A stretch of 7,524 nucleotides of DNA from Betaproteobacteria bacterium (GCA_028870615.1 JAGWPH010000294.1:1-7524); one strand, 5' to 3'; shown: positions 1-6,458, counted from the first letter of the stretch. Notes: generated by a model from the sequence alone, not told the origin. Program-made: numbers and translations.

Positions 1-165
1 CTGGACTTGTTGATCGTGCAGATGGACTGGATAGAGCATTCCGCGATAGCCGCTGGACAAAAGATTGCGCAATACCTGCCCTCCTACGGAGCCTGAATGA
101 TTGCTGGCGCCGACAATTGCGATGGATTGCGGTGCGAAGAAGGGCGACAGATAATGGGGTTTCAT
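1..165 (-). CDS. Partial: N-terminus of CoA-binding Pat-type acetyltransferase / NDP-forming acyl-CoA synthetase
   Basis: The minus strand is open from an ATG at 165 to the window edge, giving 55 residues that begin MKPHYLSPFFAPQSIAIVGA. The pattern LxPxFxPxSIAIVGAS (residues 6-21), then G-S-V-G (25-28), LRNLL (32-36), GYRG (39-42) and YPV (45-47), is the Rossmann-type CoA-binding domain that opens NDP-forming acetyl-CoA synthetases and the Pat/PatZ lysine acetyltransferases, where it is followed by ligase domains and, in Pat, a C-terminal GNAT domain. E. coli PatZ has the same opening (RPKSIAVIGAS, MRNLL, GGFNGP). The remaining roughly 800 residues lie outside the window, so I cannot tell Pat from a plain ADP-forming ligase or a short CoA-binding protein. 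An in-frame TAA lies five codons before the ATG, limiting the start; no clear Shine-Dalgarno is visible. It is divergent from the deacetylase at 207, which makes an acetylation role attractive but unproven. Confidence 0.78.
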   Translation of the reverse strand, partial: MKPHYLSPFFAPQSIAIVGASNHSGSVGGQVLRNLLSSGYRGMLYPVHLHDQQVQ

Positions 166-206
166 GGAGGGGTTAGTTTAACTATAAATATACGAGATCT
201 TCAAAA
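166..206. promoter_or_regulatory. Divergent control region between CoA-binding gene and deacetylase
   Basis: Only 41 bp separate the two divergent start codons. The stretch is markedly A+T-rich compared with its surroundings. It holds TATAAA (183-188, plus strand), a possible -10 for the deacetylase, and on the minus strand TATAGT/TATATT hexamers that could serve the other gene. I see no convincing -35 partner for either. A short palindrome, TAGTT-T-AACTA (174-184), overlaps these boxes and could be an operator, though a palindrome this short can arise by chance. Both transcripts would have very short leaders. Confidence 0.35.
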
Positions 207-1133
207 ATGGGACACACGGCGTTTATTACCCACAATGATTGTGCCAAACATGACATGGGGGAGTTTCATCCGGAAAGCCCGGCGCGTCTGAGTGCCATCA
301 ATGATCGCTTGATTGCTGGCGGATTGATGCCTTATCTTCAGCATTACGATGCCCCCATGGCCCTGCGCCAGCATTTGGAAAGGGTGCATTCTGCCACCCA
401 TGTGGAAAACCTGTTCTCTGCAGCACCGCGGCGCGGTATTGTGCACCTTGATCCGGATACGGCCATGAACCCTCACACCCTGCATGCCGCTCTCGGCGCG
501 GTGGGTGCGGCCATACTGGGGGTGGATCTGGTCTTGCAAGGTAAGAGAAAAAATGCCTTTTGCGGCGTCCGGCCACCCGGGCATCACGCTGAACGCGACC
601 GTCCCATGGGGTTCTGCTTTTTCAACACAGTGGCGGCTGCAGCAGCTCACGCCATTGAGCAATATGGACTGGAACGGATCGCTATCCTGGATTTTGACGT
701 TCACCACGGCAATGGAACAGAGAGTATCTTCAAGAACGATTCGCGCGTCCTGTTCTGCTCTACCTTTCAGCATCCATTCTACCCTTACCAAGGCGCGGAT
801 ACCGTCAGCGATCACATTATCAACATCCCACTGCGCGCCGGCACGGATGGCTCAGAGTTTCGAGAGGCCATCAGCACCCGCTGTATTCCGGCTTTCGATG
901 CTTTTGCGCCACAACTGATCCTGATTTCAGCTGGTTTTGATGCACACCGAGAAGATCCGCTGGCCAATTTGCGTTTGGTAGAGGCTGACTATGCCTGGGT
1001 GACCCAACAGATGGTCGAACTTGCAGAGCGTCATTGTGGCGGCGCGTTGGTCTCCACGCTGGAAGGCGGGTATAACACTGACGCTCTGGGGCGCAGTGTC
1101 ACTGAACATGTCCGGGTGTTGACAGGGGTTTAG
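207..1133 (+). CDS. Histone-deacetylase-superfamily zinc-dependent deacetylase
   Basis: 308 residues, full length for the arginase/deacetylase fold. The family hydrolyses the amide bond of acetyl-lysine or acetylpolyamines using an active-site zinc. Its signatures are all present: HPESPARL (21-28) as in class II-type enzymes; RPPGHH (122-127) with the His126/His127 charge-relay pair; GFCFFN (135-140); DFDVHHGNGT (162-171) with zinc ligands Asp164 and His166; AGFDAH (242-247) with zinc ligand Asp245; and LEGGY (285-289) with the transition-state-stabilising Tyr289. No signal peptide is visible, so it should be cytoplasmic. The ATG at 207 is the natural family start, but only a weak GAG at 194-196 serves as ribosome site. 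The stop overlaps the convergent gene by 4 bp. The substrate cannot be read from sequence: acetylated proteins (AcuC-like), acetylpolyamines or another amide are all possible. The divergent Pat-like neighbour favours protein or acetyl-CoA metabolism. Catalytic class is secure, substrate is not. Confidence 0.93.
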   Translation: MGHTAFITHNDCAKHDMGEFHPESPARLSAINDRLIAGGLMPYLQHYDAPMALRQHLERVHSATHVENLFSAAPRRGIVHLDPDTAMNPHTLHAALGAVGAAILGVDLVLQGKRKNAFCGVRPPGHHAERDRPMGFCFFNTVAAAAAHAIEQYGLERIAILDFDVHHGNGTESIFKNDSRVLFCSTFQHPFYPYQGADTVSDHIINIPLRAGTDGSEFREAISTRCIPAFDAFAPQLILISAGFDAHREDPLANLRLVEADYAWVTQQMVELAERHCGGALVSTLEGGYNTDALGRSVTEHVRVLTGV

Positions 1134-1498
1134 GGAATCAGCAGTGCTGCAACCACGCGCCGACCTTCGCTGGCCAGCACCATATAGGTCCGACAGGCGG
1201 CTTGGGTATCCATGATTTCCAGGCCAATGCCTGCGTTCGTTAAGGAATGGGTCAGAGCGGGGCGGGGAAAGCGGAAAACCGATCCGGTTCCCAGCAAGAC
1301 AAGTTCTGGTTTGAAGGTCAGCAATTGCTCAAAGTGGTTTTCTGACAGGCTGGAAAAGTCGGGAGCCCATTCCCGCAGAGAGTGCTCCGGGCTGACTACC
1401 AAACTACGGGTGATGCGTTCCCCGTTGAGCAATACGAAGCCTGGGCCATGTCCGGTCAAAGCGTTGGTCACGTCAGGAATGTGATTGATGAGTTTCAA
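1130..1498 (-). CDS. Mth938-like (DUF498/Xcc1710-type) domain protein
   Basis: 122 residues from a TTG at 1498, the usual size for this single-domain family, which includes Xanthomonas Xcc1710 and the mitochondrial complex I assembly factor NDUFAF3. Its bacterial biochemical role is unknown. Supporting motifs are GFVLLNGE (20-27), RSLVVSP (31-37), LLGTGS (68-73), FRFP (75-78) and the C-terminal [19 protein letters not shown] (96-114); many relatives have Asn where this protein has Met106. I chose TTG 1498 over the TTG at 1510 because GGAG lies 6 nt upstream of it and because MKLIN matches the short start I recall for homologues. A plausible promoter lies just upstream (1520-1548). It converges with the deacetylase gene, overlapping by 4 bp, and is divergent from alaC. 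No neighbour reveals its function. Family assignment is good; function is open. Confidence 0.85.
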   Translation of the reverse strand: MKLINHIPDVTNALTGHGPGFVLLNGERITRSLVVSPEHSLREWAPDFSSLSENHFEQLLTFKPELVLLGTGSVFRFPRPALTHSLTNAGIGLEIMDTQAACRTYMVLASEGRRVVAALLIP

Positions 1499-1515
1499 GA
1501 GGCGCTCCAATCGAG

Positions 1516-1521
1516 TAGAAT
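1516..1521 (+). promoter_or_regulatory. Possible -10 box of the alaC-hom-thrC operon
   Basis: TAGAAT matches the -10 consensus at 5 of 6 bases. The best -35 at 17 bp spacing is TTTCAA (1493-1498), only 3 of 6. If used, transcription would start near 1528, downstream of the in-frame ATG at 1523, so translation would have to begin at 1556. This is one reason for the alaC start chosen here. A promoter further inside the divergent gene cannot be excluded. Confidence 0.3.
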
Positions 1522-1548
1522 TATGCCTTTTGCTTGGTCGCCATTCAA
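1520..1548 (-). promoter_or_regulatory. Sigma-70-type promoter for the Mth938-like gene
   Basis: Reading the minus strand, TTGAAT (plus-strand 1543-1548) and CATAAT (plus-strand 1520-1525) are separated by 17 bp. The -10 matches the sigma-70 consensus at 5 of 6 bases and the -35 at 4 of 6, with ideal spacing. Transcription would begin near 1513, leaving a leader of about 15 nt that carries the GGAG before TTG 1498. The -10 overlaps the possible alaC -10 (TAGAAT, 1516-1521) on the other strand. Judged by eye only. Confidence 0.5.
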
Positions 1549-1555
1549 CCTTGTC

Positions 1556-2740
1556 ATGCCTGATTTTCCCAGAATCAAACGGTTACCGCCTTATGTGTTC
1601 AACATTACAGGCGAACTCAAGGCCGCCGCCCGCCGCCGTGGTGAGGATATCATCGATTTCGGCATGGGCAATCCTGATCAGCCCACCCCCCAGCATATTG
1701 TAGACAAGTTGGTGGAAGCGGCCCAGCGTAACGACACGCACGGATACTCTTTATCCAAGGGGATTCCTCGGGTGCGCAAAGCCATTTGCAACTGGTATCA
1801 ACATCGTTACGGGGTCGAGCTGGACCCTGAAACCGAGGCCATCTTCACTATTGGTTCAAAGGAAGGCATTGCACACCTGATGCTGGCGGTGCTGGACACG
1901 GGGGACATGGTACTGGTTCCCAATCCCAGTTACCCCATCCATATTTATGGCCCGGTTATTGCCGGTGCCGACATACGACATGTGGCCATGACGCCGGGCG
2001 TCGATTTTTTTGAAGAACTCGAGCAGGGATTGCGCGGCTCGTATCCCCGACCCAAATTGCTGATTCTCAATTTTCCCAGCAATCCCACCACTCAGTGCGT
2101 GGACCTGGCTTTTTTCGAACGAGTAATTGCCATTGCCAGGGAATATGGCATCTATGTAGTTCATGATCTGGCTTATGCTGACATTGTCTACGATGGTTAC
2201 AAAGCGCCTTCTATTTTGCAAGTTCCCGGAGCGAGGGAGGTGGCCGTGGAGTTTTTCACGCTTTCCAAAAGTTACAGCATGGCTGGCTGGCGCGTTGGGT
2301 TTATGGTGGGTAATCGCGATCTGGTAGCGGCTCTGGGACGCATGAAAAGCTACCATGATTATGGTACGTTTACGCCAATTCAGGTGGCATCGATTGTAGC
2401 GCTGGAAGGCCCTCAGGAATGCGTGGAAACCATCAGGGCAACGTATCAAAAGCGTCGTGATGTCATGGTACAAGGCTTGCACAACATTGGATGGACAGTG
2501 GATAACCCCAAAGCGACCATGTATGTCTGGGCTAAAATTCCCGAGATGTACCAAAATCAAGGTTCGCTCGAATTTGCCAAAAAACTGTTGCAAGATGCTA
2601 AAACAGCGGTTTCGCCGGGTATTGGCTTTGGTGAACTGGGCGATGACCATGTGCGATTCTCGCTCATTGAAAATGAAGCCCGTACCCGGCAGGCTATTCG
2701 GGGAATTCGGGATATGTTTCGCAAGGACGGACTGATATGA
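1556..2740 (+). CDS. alaC: Glutamate-pyruvate (alanine) aminotransferase, AlaC type
   Basis: 394 residues, a fold-type I PLP aminotransferase very close throughout to E. coli AlaC (YfdZ), which interconverts pyruvate + glutamate and alanine + 2-oxoglutarate in the cytoplasm. Visible motifs: RLPPYVFNI (9-17), DFGMGNPD (34-41), GSKEG (100-104), PNPSYPIH (122-129), FPSNPT (173-178) with cofactor-binding Asn176, HDLAYADI (203-210) with Asp204 facing the pyridine nitrogen and Tyr207, [11 protein letters not shown] (236-246) with Schiff-base Lys238, and VRF (366-368) with Arg367 for the substrate carboxylate. The frame stays open upstream: ATG 1523 would add 11 residues and ATG 1382 another 47, but those lie across the divergent gene. 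The 1556 start gives [13 protein letters not shown], aligning with the E. coli N-terminus; neither candidate has a strong ribosome site. The stop overlaps the hom start as ATGA. In this operon it could also feed other 2-oxo acids. Confidence 0.93.
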   Translation: MPDFPRIKRLPPYVFNITGELKAAARRRGEDIIDFGMGNPDQPTPQHIVDKLVEAAQRNDTHGYSLSKGIPRVRKAICNWYQHRYGVELDPETEAIFTIGSKEGIAHLMLAVLDTGDMVLVPNPSYPIHIYGPVIAGADIRHVAMTPGVDFFEELEQGLRGSYPRPKLLILNFPSNPTTQCVDLAFFERVIAIAREYGIYVVHDLAYADIVYDGYKAPSILQVPGAREVAVEFFTLSKSYSMAGWRVGFMVGNRDLVAALGRMKSYHDYGTFTPIQVASIVALEGPQECVETIRATYQKRRDVMVQGLHNIGWTVDNPKATMYVWAKIPEMYQNQGSLEFAKKLLQDAKTAVSPGIGFGELGDDHVRFSLIENEARTRQAIRGIRDMFRKDGLI

Positions 2741-4059
2741 AACCCATACGCGTGGGACTGTTGGGGCTGGGAGTGGTTGGTGGCGGAACTTACGCCATTC
2801 TGGAACGCAATCGCGAGGAGATTGGTCGCCGGGCGGGGCGCGAAATTCGCATCACTATGGCGGCTATTCGAGAATGCGATCATGAAAAGGCCCACCAAAA
2901 AACAGGTGGCGCCATTCCACTAACCTACGATCCAATGGCGGTAGTCAATTCCCCTGACGTGGATATCGTCGCTGAATTGATGGGAGGGATTCATCCGGCT
3001 AAGGAGTTGGTATTGAAAGCTATCGCCCAGGGCAAGCATGTTGTCACGGCCAATAAGGCCTTGCTGGCTTTGCACGGTAATGAGATTTTCAAGGCAGCCC
3101 ATGCCAAAGGCGTAATGGTTGCTTTTGAAGCGGCTGTGGCCGGAGGCATCCCCATCATCAAGGCGCTGCGTGAAGGGCTCACGGCCAACCGCATTGAATG
3201 GATCGCCGGCATTATCAATGGCACCAGCAACTTCATTCTGACCTGCATGCGCGATCACGGTGACAGTTTTGATGATGCGCTCAAACAAGCCCAGGCTCTG
3301 GGATATGCCGAGGCAGACCCCACATTTGACATCGAAGGCATTGATGCGGCCCATAAGCTGACCATCATGGCAGCCATTGCTTTTGGTATCCCCATGCAGT
3401 TTGATCGGGCCTATACGGAAGGCATTTCAAAGCTCACAGCTCAGGATATCCAGTATGCCGAAGAGTTTGGTTATCGCATCAAGCTGTTGGGCATTACCCG
3501 GCGCACGGTCCGAGGCATCGAGTTGCGTGTGCACCCTACGCTAATTCCAGAAAAGCGCCTGATCGCCAATGTGGATGGCGTAATGAATGCGGTACTGGTC
3601 AAGGGTGATGCTGTCGGCGCGACGCTGTATTACGGTGCAGGTGCTGGCGCCGAACCTACGGGATCTTCAGTAGTGGCGGACCTCGTGGATATCACGCGCA
3701 TGGCAACCTCCGATCCTGGTAATCGCGTACCACATCTGGCGTTTCAGCCAGATCAAATGCACGACGATATTGTTTTACCGGTGTCGGAAATCGAAACCTC
3801 TTACTATTTGCGCATACGCGCCTACGATCGTCCAGGCGTGCTGGCGGACATTACCAGAATTCTGGCCGACCTTGGTATTTCCATCGAGGCCATGCTGCAA
3901 CGTGAACCAGCAGCTGGCGAGGAACGTGTGGACGTCATCATGTTGACGCATCAAACCATCGAAAAGCAGATTGATCAGGCTATTGCAAAAATTGAGTCCC
4001 TGGACAGCATTTCCGGTCCTATCACACGCATTAGACTGGAATCCCTCGGGTCTGCATAA
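2737..4059 (+). CDS. hom: Homoserine dehydrogenase
   Basis: 440 residues, normal for the monofunctional enzyme with a regulatory tail. It reduces aspartate 4-semialdehyde to homoserine with NAD(P)H, the branch leading to threonine and methionine. In order: Rossmann nucleotide-binding loop [12 protein letters not shown] (7-18); TANKALL (104-110); catalytic domain with NGTSNFIL (161-168) and the segment at 190-207, in which Glu192, Asp203 and Lys207 have the spacing of yeast Glu208, Asp219 and Lys223; then a C-terminal ACT domain from about 355 ([17 protein letters not shown], 357-373). The ACT domain is where threonine usually inhibits this enzyme. No aspartokinase domain is fused, unlike E. 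coli ThrA. The start overlaps the alaC stop by 4 bp (ATGA), and AAGGA at 2723-2727 lies inside alaC, so translation is probably coupled. thrC follows after 8 bp. Confidence 0.97.
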   Translation: MKPIRVGLLGLGVVGGGTYAILERNREEIGRRAGREIRITMAAIRECDHEKAHQKTGGAIPLTYDPMAVVNSPDVDIVAELMGGIHPAKELVLKAIAQGKHVVTANKALLALHGNEIFKAAHAKGVMVAFEAAVAGGIPIIKALREGLTANRIEWIAGIINGTSNFILTCMRDHGDSFDDALKQAQALGYAEADPTFDIEGIDAAHKLTIMAAIAFGIPMQFDRAYTEGISKLTAQDIQYAEEFGYRIKLLGITRRTVRGIELRVHPTLIPEKRLIANVDGVMNAVLVKGDAVGATLYYGAGAGAEPTGSSVVADLVDITRMATSDPGNRVPHLAFQPDQMHDDIVLPVSEIETSYYLRIRAYDRPGVLADITRILADLGISIEAMLQREPAAGEERVDVIMLTHQTIEKQIDQAIAKIESLDSISGPITRIRLESLGSA

Positions 4060-4067
4060 AGGACGTC

Positions 4068-5201
4068 ATGGCACATTATCAGGGTTTGATTCATCGCTAC
4101 CGGGATCGCTTGCCGGTTACAGACAGCACGCCAATTATTTCGCTCAATGAGGGCAATACACCCTTAATTGAACTGATAAATTTGCCAAAGAAATTGGGGC
4201 ACTCAGGGCGGTTGTTCGCCAAATTTGAAGGCCTAAATCCCACTGGTTCCTTTAAGGACCGGGGCATGACCATGGCGGTGACCAAGGCAGTAGAGGCGGG
4301 CTCCAAGGCCATTATCTGTGCTTCCACCGGAAATACTTCTGCTGCCGCAGCCGCTTATGCAGCACGAGCAGGCATCACCAGCTTTGTTTTGATTCCCGAC
4401 GGCCAAATCGCATTGGGCAAACTGGCTCAGGCCATGATGCATGGCTCGGTGGTGATTCAGATTCAAGGCAACTTTGATGACGGCATGCGCCTGGTTCAGG
4501 AAATTTCAGCCGATCTTCCCATCGCGTTGGTTAATTCGGTCAATCCCTATCGTCTGCAGGGTCAGAAAACCATTGCTTTCGAAGTAATTGATGCTCTGGG
4601 CGATGCACCGGATTACCATGTGCTTCCGGTGGGGAATGCGGGCAACATCAGCGCACACTGGATGGGCTACAGCGAATCCATCTGTCAACAGACTGCGGCT
4701 TGTGGTCTGTGCAATGGCCAATGCCCGTATCACATCAAGGCGTTAGCAACCCGGCGTCCCATCATGCTAGGTTATCAAGCTTCAGGTGCCGCACCGTTTT
4801 TGCGCGGTGCTCCGGTCTCCCATCCTGAAACCATTGCCACTGCAATCCGTATTGGTAATCCCATGTCCTGGAATCTTGCCTGGGCGGCAGTTAAAGAATC
4901 TGGTGGTTGGTTTGACGAGTGTACCGACACAGAAATTCTGGAGGCACAAAAGCTGCTGGCGCAAACAGAAGGTGTATTTTGCGAACCCTCGTCAGCGACT
5001 TCTCTGGCCGGCCTGATCAAGGATCTGAAGCGCGGGAAAATCAAACCGGATGCAACCATCGTGGCTACGCTCACGGGTCACGGCCTGAAAGATCCTGATG
5101 CGGCCATTGCACAGAGTGCCCAACCTCATCGCGTCGCTGCCGAACGCCAGGCCATCGGCCATCTCATACAACGCTATCTGAAAGGGTCAGACCTCAAATG
5201 A
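4068..5201 (+). CDS. thrC: Threonine synthase with a cysteine-rich insertion
   Basis: 377 residues, a fold-type II PLP enzyme converting O-phosphohomoserine to threonine. Motifs: GNTPLI (29-34), FEGLNPTGSFKDRGM (53-67) with cofactor Lys63, CASTGNTSA (84-92), SVNPYRLQGQ (157-166), the phosphate-binding VGNAGN (188-193), GYQASGAAP (235-243), FCEPSSA (304-310) and GHGLKDP (337-343). Compared with the common short form as I recall it, about 17 extra residues sit between GY (200-201) and LGYQ (234-237), carrying Cys206, Cys212, Cys215 and Cys219 (C-x5-C-x2-C-x3-C). This could bind a metal or be redox-sensitive; that is inference. AAGGA at 4059-4063 gives a ribosome site 4 nt before ATG. The gene closes the alaC-hom-thrC operon, and its last codons form the left arm of the following terminator. 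Homoserine kinase must be encoded elsewhere. Confidence 0.96.
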   Translation: MAHYQGLIHRYRDRLPVTDSTPIISLNEGNTPLIELINLPKKLGHSGRLFAKFEGLNPTGSFKDRGMTMAVTKAVEAGSKAIICASTGNTSAAAAAYAARAGITSFVLIPDGQIALGKLAQAMMHGSVVIQIQGNFDDGMRLVQEISADLPIALVNSVNPYRLQGQKTIAFEVIDALGDAPDYHVLPVGNAGNISAHWMGYSESICQQTAACGLCNGQCPYHIKALATRRPIMLGYQASGAAPFLRGAPVSHPETIATAIRIGNPMSWNLAWAAVKESGGWFDECTDTEILEAQKLLAQTEGVFCEPSSATSLAGLIKDLKRGKIKPDATIVATLTGHGLKDPDAAIAQSAQPHRVAAERQAIGHLIQRYLKGSDLK

Positions 5202-5220
5202 GGTCTGACCCCCTCTTTTT
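5184..5220 (+). terminator. Rho-independent terminator overlapping the thrC stop codon
   Basis: GGGTCAGACCTCA (5184-5196) and TGAGGTCTGACCC (5199-5211) are perfect reverse complements of 13 bp with AA between; in practice a 12-bp stem with loop AAAT. The stem is followed by CCTC and TTTTT (5216-5220). The last five thrC sense codons (GGG TCA GAC CTC AAA) and the TGA at 5199-5201 all lie inside the hairpin, so ribosomes finishing thrC would cover the left arm. It ends the amino-acid operon unless readthrough supplies the GNAT gene, whose ATG is only 20 nt past the T-run. Confidence 0.85.
5205..5220 (+). repeat. Left copy of imperfect inverted 16-bp motif flanking the GNAT gene
   Basis: CTGACCCCCTCTTTTT here matches, in inverted orientation, the motif at 5680-5695 (CTGTCCCCCTGTTTTT on the minus strand) at 14 of 16 bases. 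This copy is also the right arm and T-run of the thrC terminator. The C-run and T-run make part of the match low-complexity, so common origin is uncertain. Confidence 0.4.
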
Positions 5221-5240
5221 GTCAATCACCTGGAGCCCCT

Positions 5241-5681
5241 ATGGAAATTATTCGCATTACTGATACCCAAGGCCATGTGCTCAACGCTGAATTGTTGGCA
5301 CGCGTTGAAACAATTCATCGTCACTTGCGCCCTCAGATTCCAGTTCCCTACGTTGATCGCATGCAAGAGATTTTTGCAACAGGGGCGGAAATGGCAGTTG
5401 CCGTGGAAGATGGCGAACTCTGTGGAGTCGTGGTTTATCGCGTTACCATTAATACCATGATAGGTAAAAAAATCTACAGTGAAGATCTGGTGGCGGATCC
5501 CAACACGCGTTCCAAGGGTGTCGGGCGAGCCTTGATGGACTTTTTAAAGAAGGAAGGGCGTGATCGGGGTTGTGTCAGTATTGAGCTCGAATCAGGGACT
5601 CAGCGCGATCAAGCGCATAAATTCTATTTTCGCGAAGGATTTACCATCAAGGCATTTGGATTCAAACAGCCACTGGTCTAA
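5241..5681 (+). CDS. GNAT-family N-acetyltransferase
   Basis: 146 residues, a single GNAT domain that would transfer acetyl from acetyl-CoA to an amine; the substrate is unknown. The acetyl-CoA-binding motif A is clear: strand EDLVADP (81-87), then RSKGVGRALMDFL (90-102), which follows the R/Q-x-x-G-x-G/A rule with Gly93 and Gly95. Motif B follows as AHKFYFREGF (125-134), whose tyrosine-containing helix commonly supplies the general acid. The N-terminal part (1-75) supplies the substrate side and shows no name-giving motif. GGAG (5232-5235) lies 5 nt before ATG and fixes the start. The gene sits directly after the thrC terminator with almost no room for its own promoter, so it depends on readthrough or on a promoter inside thrC. 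It ends at the second inverted motif and converges on mlaA. Related proteins are annotated simply as GNAT acetyltransferases. Confidence 0.9.
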   Translation: MEIIRITDTQGHVLNAELLARVETIHRHLRPQIPVPYVDRMQEIFATGAEMAVAVEDGELCGVVVYRVTINTMIGKKIYSEDLVADPNTRSKGVGRALMDFLKKEGRDRGCVSIELESGTQRDQAHKFYFREGFTIKAFGFKQPLV

Positions 5682-5695
5682 AAACAGGGGGACAG
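5680..5695 (-). repeat. Right copy of imperfect inverted 16-bp motif
   Basis: Read on the minus strand this is CTGTCCCCCTGTTTTT, 14 of 16 bases identical to the plus-strand motif at 5205-5220. It begins within the GNAT stop codon (TAA 5679-5681) and lies 29 bp beyond the mlaA stop, so its T-run could help end mlaA transcription. I see no convincing stem for a terminator here. Confidence 0.4.
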
Positions 5696-5724
5696 GCTTG
5701 GTTTGAGATCTACCCACCGCATCT

Positions 5725-6450
5725 TTATTCATCGTCCGGCGTGGGGGGTGGGTGGCCGTCGTAAATCAAATTGCGACGACGTTGCAGGTAGGCATCCCGG
5801 ACAAATGCGTAGGGGTCGAGGGCTGCTGTTTCCAGCACGTTGCTGGCCGCCAGCAGGTTGGATCGCGTGTTGACCGTTTCAAAGGCAAAAATTTCCGCAA
5901 GCTTGGTATTGGTGGTATGCAGGTTGGTATACAGCCCCAGAGGTGTATCTCCTACCAGGCCTAACGTATCTCGCACGGTACTGGGACCGAGTAGGGGCAA
6001 CACCAGGTAGGTGCTATTGTCCCAACCCCATACGGCGAGGGTTTGTCCAAAATCCTCACGGTGGCGGGGGAGACCGGCTGGCGTGGCAACATCAAACACC
6101 CCCAGCAGCCCTATCGTGGTATTCATCACAAACCTTCCACCGTCTGCCAGACCTTGTTTTGCCTTGCCCTGCAGAAAGTCGTTCACAAAAACAGCAAGAT
6201 CTCCAATATTGTTAAAAAAGTTGCTGATACCGGTACGCACGAGGTCGGGGGTGATCGCTACATAGCCACGGGCCACGGGCTGCAGTACGGCACGATCCAG
6301 GGTGTCGTTGAAGCTGTACATGGCCCGGTTGTAGGACTCCATAGGGTCGCGATCCGATGCAGCACTGCCCTGGGGAAGGCTGGCACAGCCCGCAATCAGG
6401 AAGACCGCCCAGAAAAGTCCTAGAATGCGGAAGAGGCGATGAGGTCTCAT
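5725..6450 (-). CDS. mlaA: MlaA (VacJ) outer-membrane phospholipid-transport lipoprotein
   Basis: 241 residues. MlaA sits in the outer membrane, normally with a trimeric porin, removes mislocalised phospholipids from the outer leaflet and passes them to the periplasmic carrier MlaC, keeping the surface asymmetric. A lipoprotein signal peptide is visible: Arg-rich start (2-8), hydrophobic core (9-20), lipobox IAGC with Cys22 as the lipidated residue; Ala23 at +2 fits outer-membrane sorting. The mature part carries DPMESYNRAMYSFND (35-49), FFNNIGD (78-84), NTTIGLLGVFDVA (110-122), EDFGQTLAVWGWD (132-144), LPLLGPSTVRD (151-161) and LDPYAFVRDAYLQRR (211-225), all expected of MlaA. A short Pro/Asp-rich tail ends it. 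No other mla gene is in the window. No Shine-Dalgarno precedes the ATG, and a TATAAT lies only 8 bp upstream, suggesting a near-leaderless transcript. It is divergent from clpB. Confidence 0.95.
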   Translation of the reverse strand: MRPHRLFRILGLFWAVFLIAGCASLPQGSAASDRDPMESYNRAMYSFNDTLDRAVLQPVARGYVAITPDLVRTGISNFFNNIGDLAVFVNDFLQGKAKQGLADGGRFVMNTTIGLLGVFDVATPAGLPRHREDFGQTLAVWGWDNSTYLVLPLLGPSTVRDTLGLVGDTPLGLYTNLHTTNTKLAEIFAFETVNTRSNLLAASNVLETAALDPYAFVRDAYLQRRRNLIYDGHPPPTPDDE

Positions 6451-6458
6451 GGGCGATA

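Noticed and set aside
97..291. 64-codon plus-strand open frame at the left end
   Set aside because: It overlaps the CoA-binding gene on the other strand and the start of the deacetylase in another frame, and its sequence shows no domain.
201..815. 204-codon minus-strand open frame
   Set aside because: Antisense to the deacetylase, whose catalytic motifs are intact. The translation has no recognisable domain.
1382..1555. N-terminal extension of alaC to ATG 1382
   Set aside because: The extra 58 residues are encoded across the divergent Mth938-like gene, resemble nothing in the AlaC family, and the conserved protein begins at about 1556. ATG 1523 (11 extra residues) remains possible but less likely.
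1856..2650. 264-codon minus-strand open frame
   Set aside because: It lies entirely antisense to alaC, whose protein is unmistakably conserved. The translation shows no family motif and reads as a codon-bias shadow.
2920..3354. 144-codon minus-strand open frame opposite hom
   Set aside because: Fully inside the conserved homoserine dehydrogenase gene, with no recognisable domain or ribosome site.
5712..5757. ACCCACC / GGTGGGT inverted repeat near the mlaA stop as a terminator
   Set aside because: The arms are only 7 bp, widely spaced, partly inside mlaA, and no T-run follows on either strand.
6043..6423. 126-codon plus-strand open frame opposite mlaA
   Set aside because: Antisense to a protein with a full set of MlaA motifs and a lipobox; its own translation is unremarkable.
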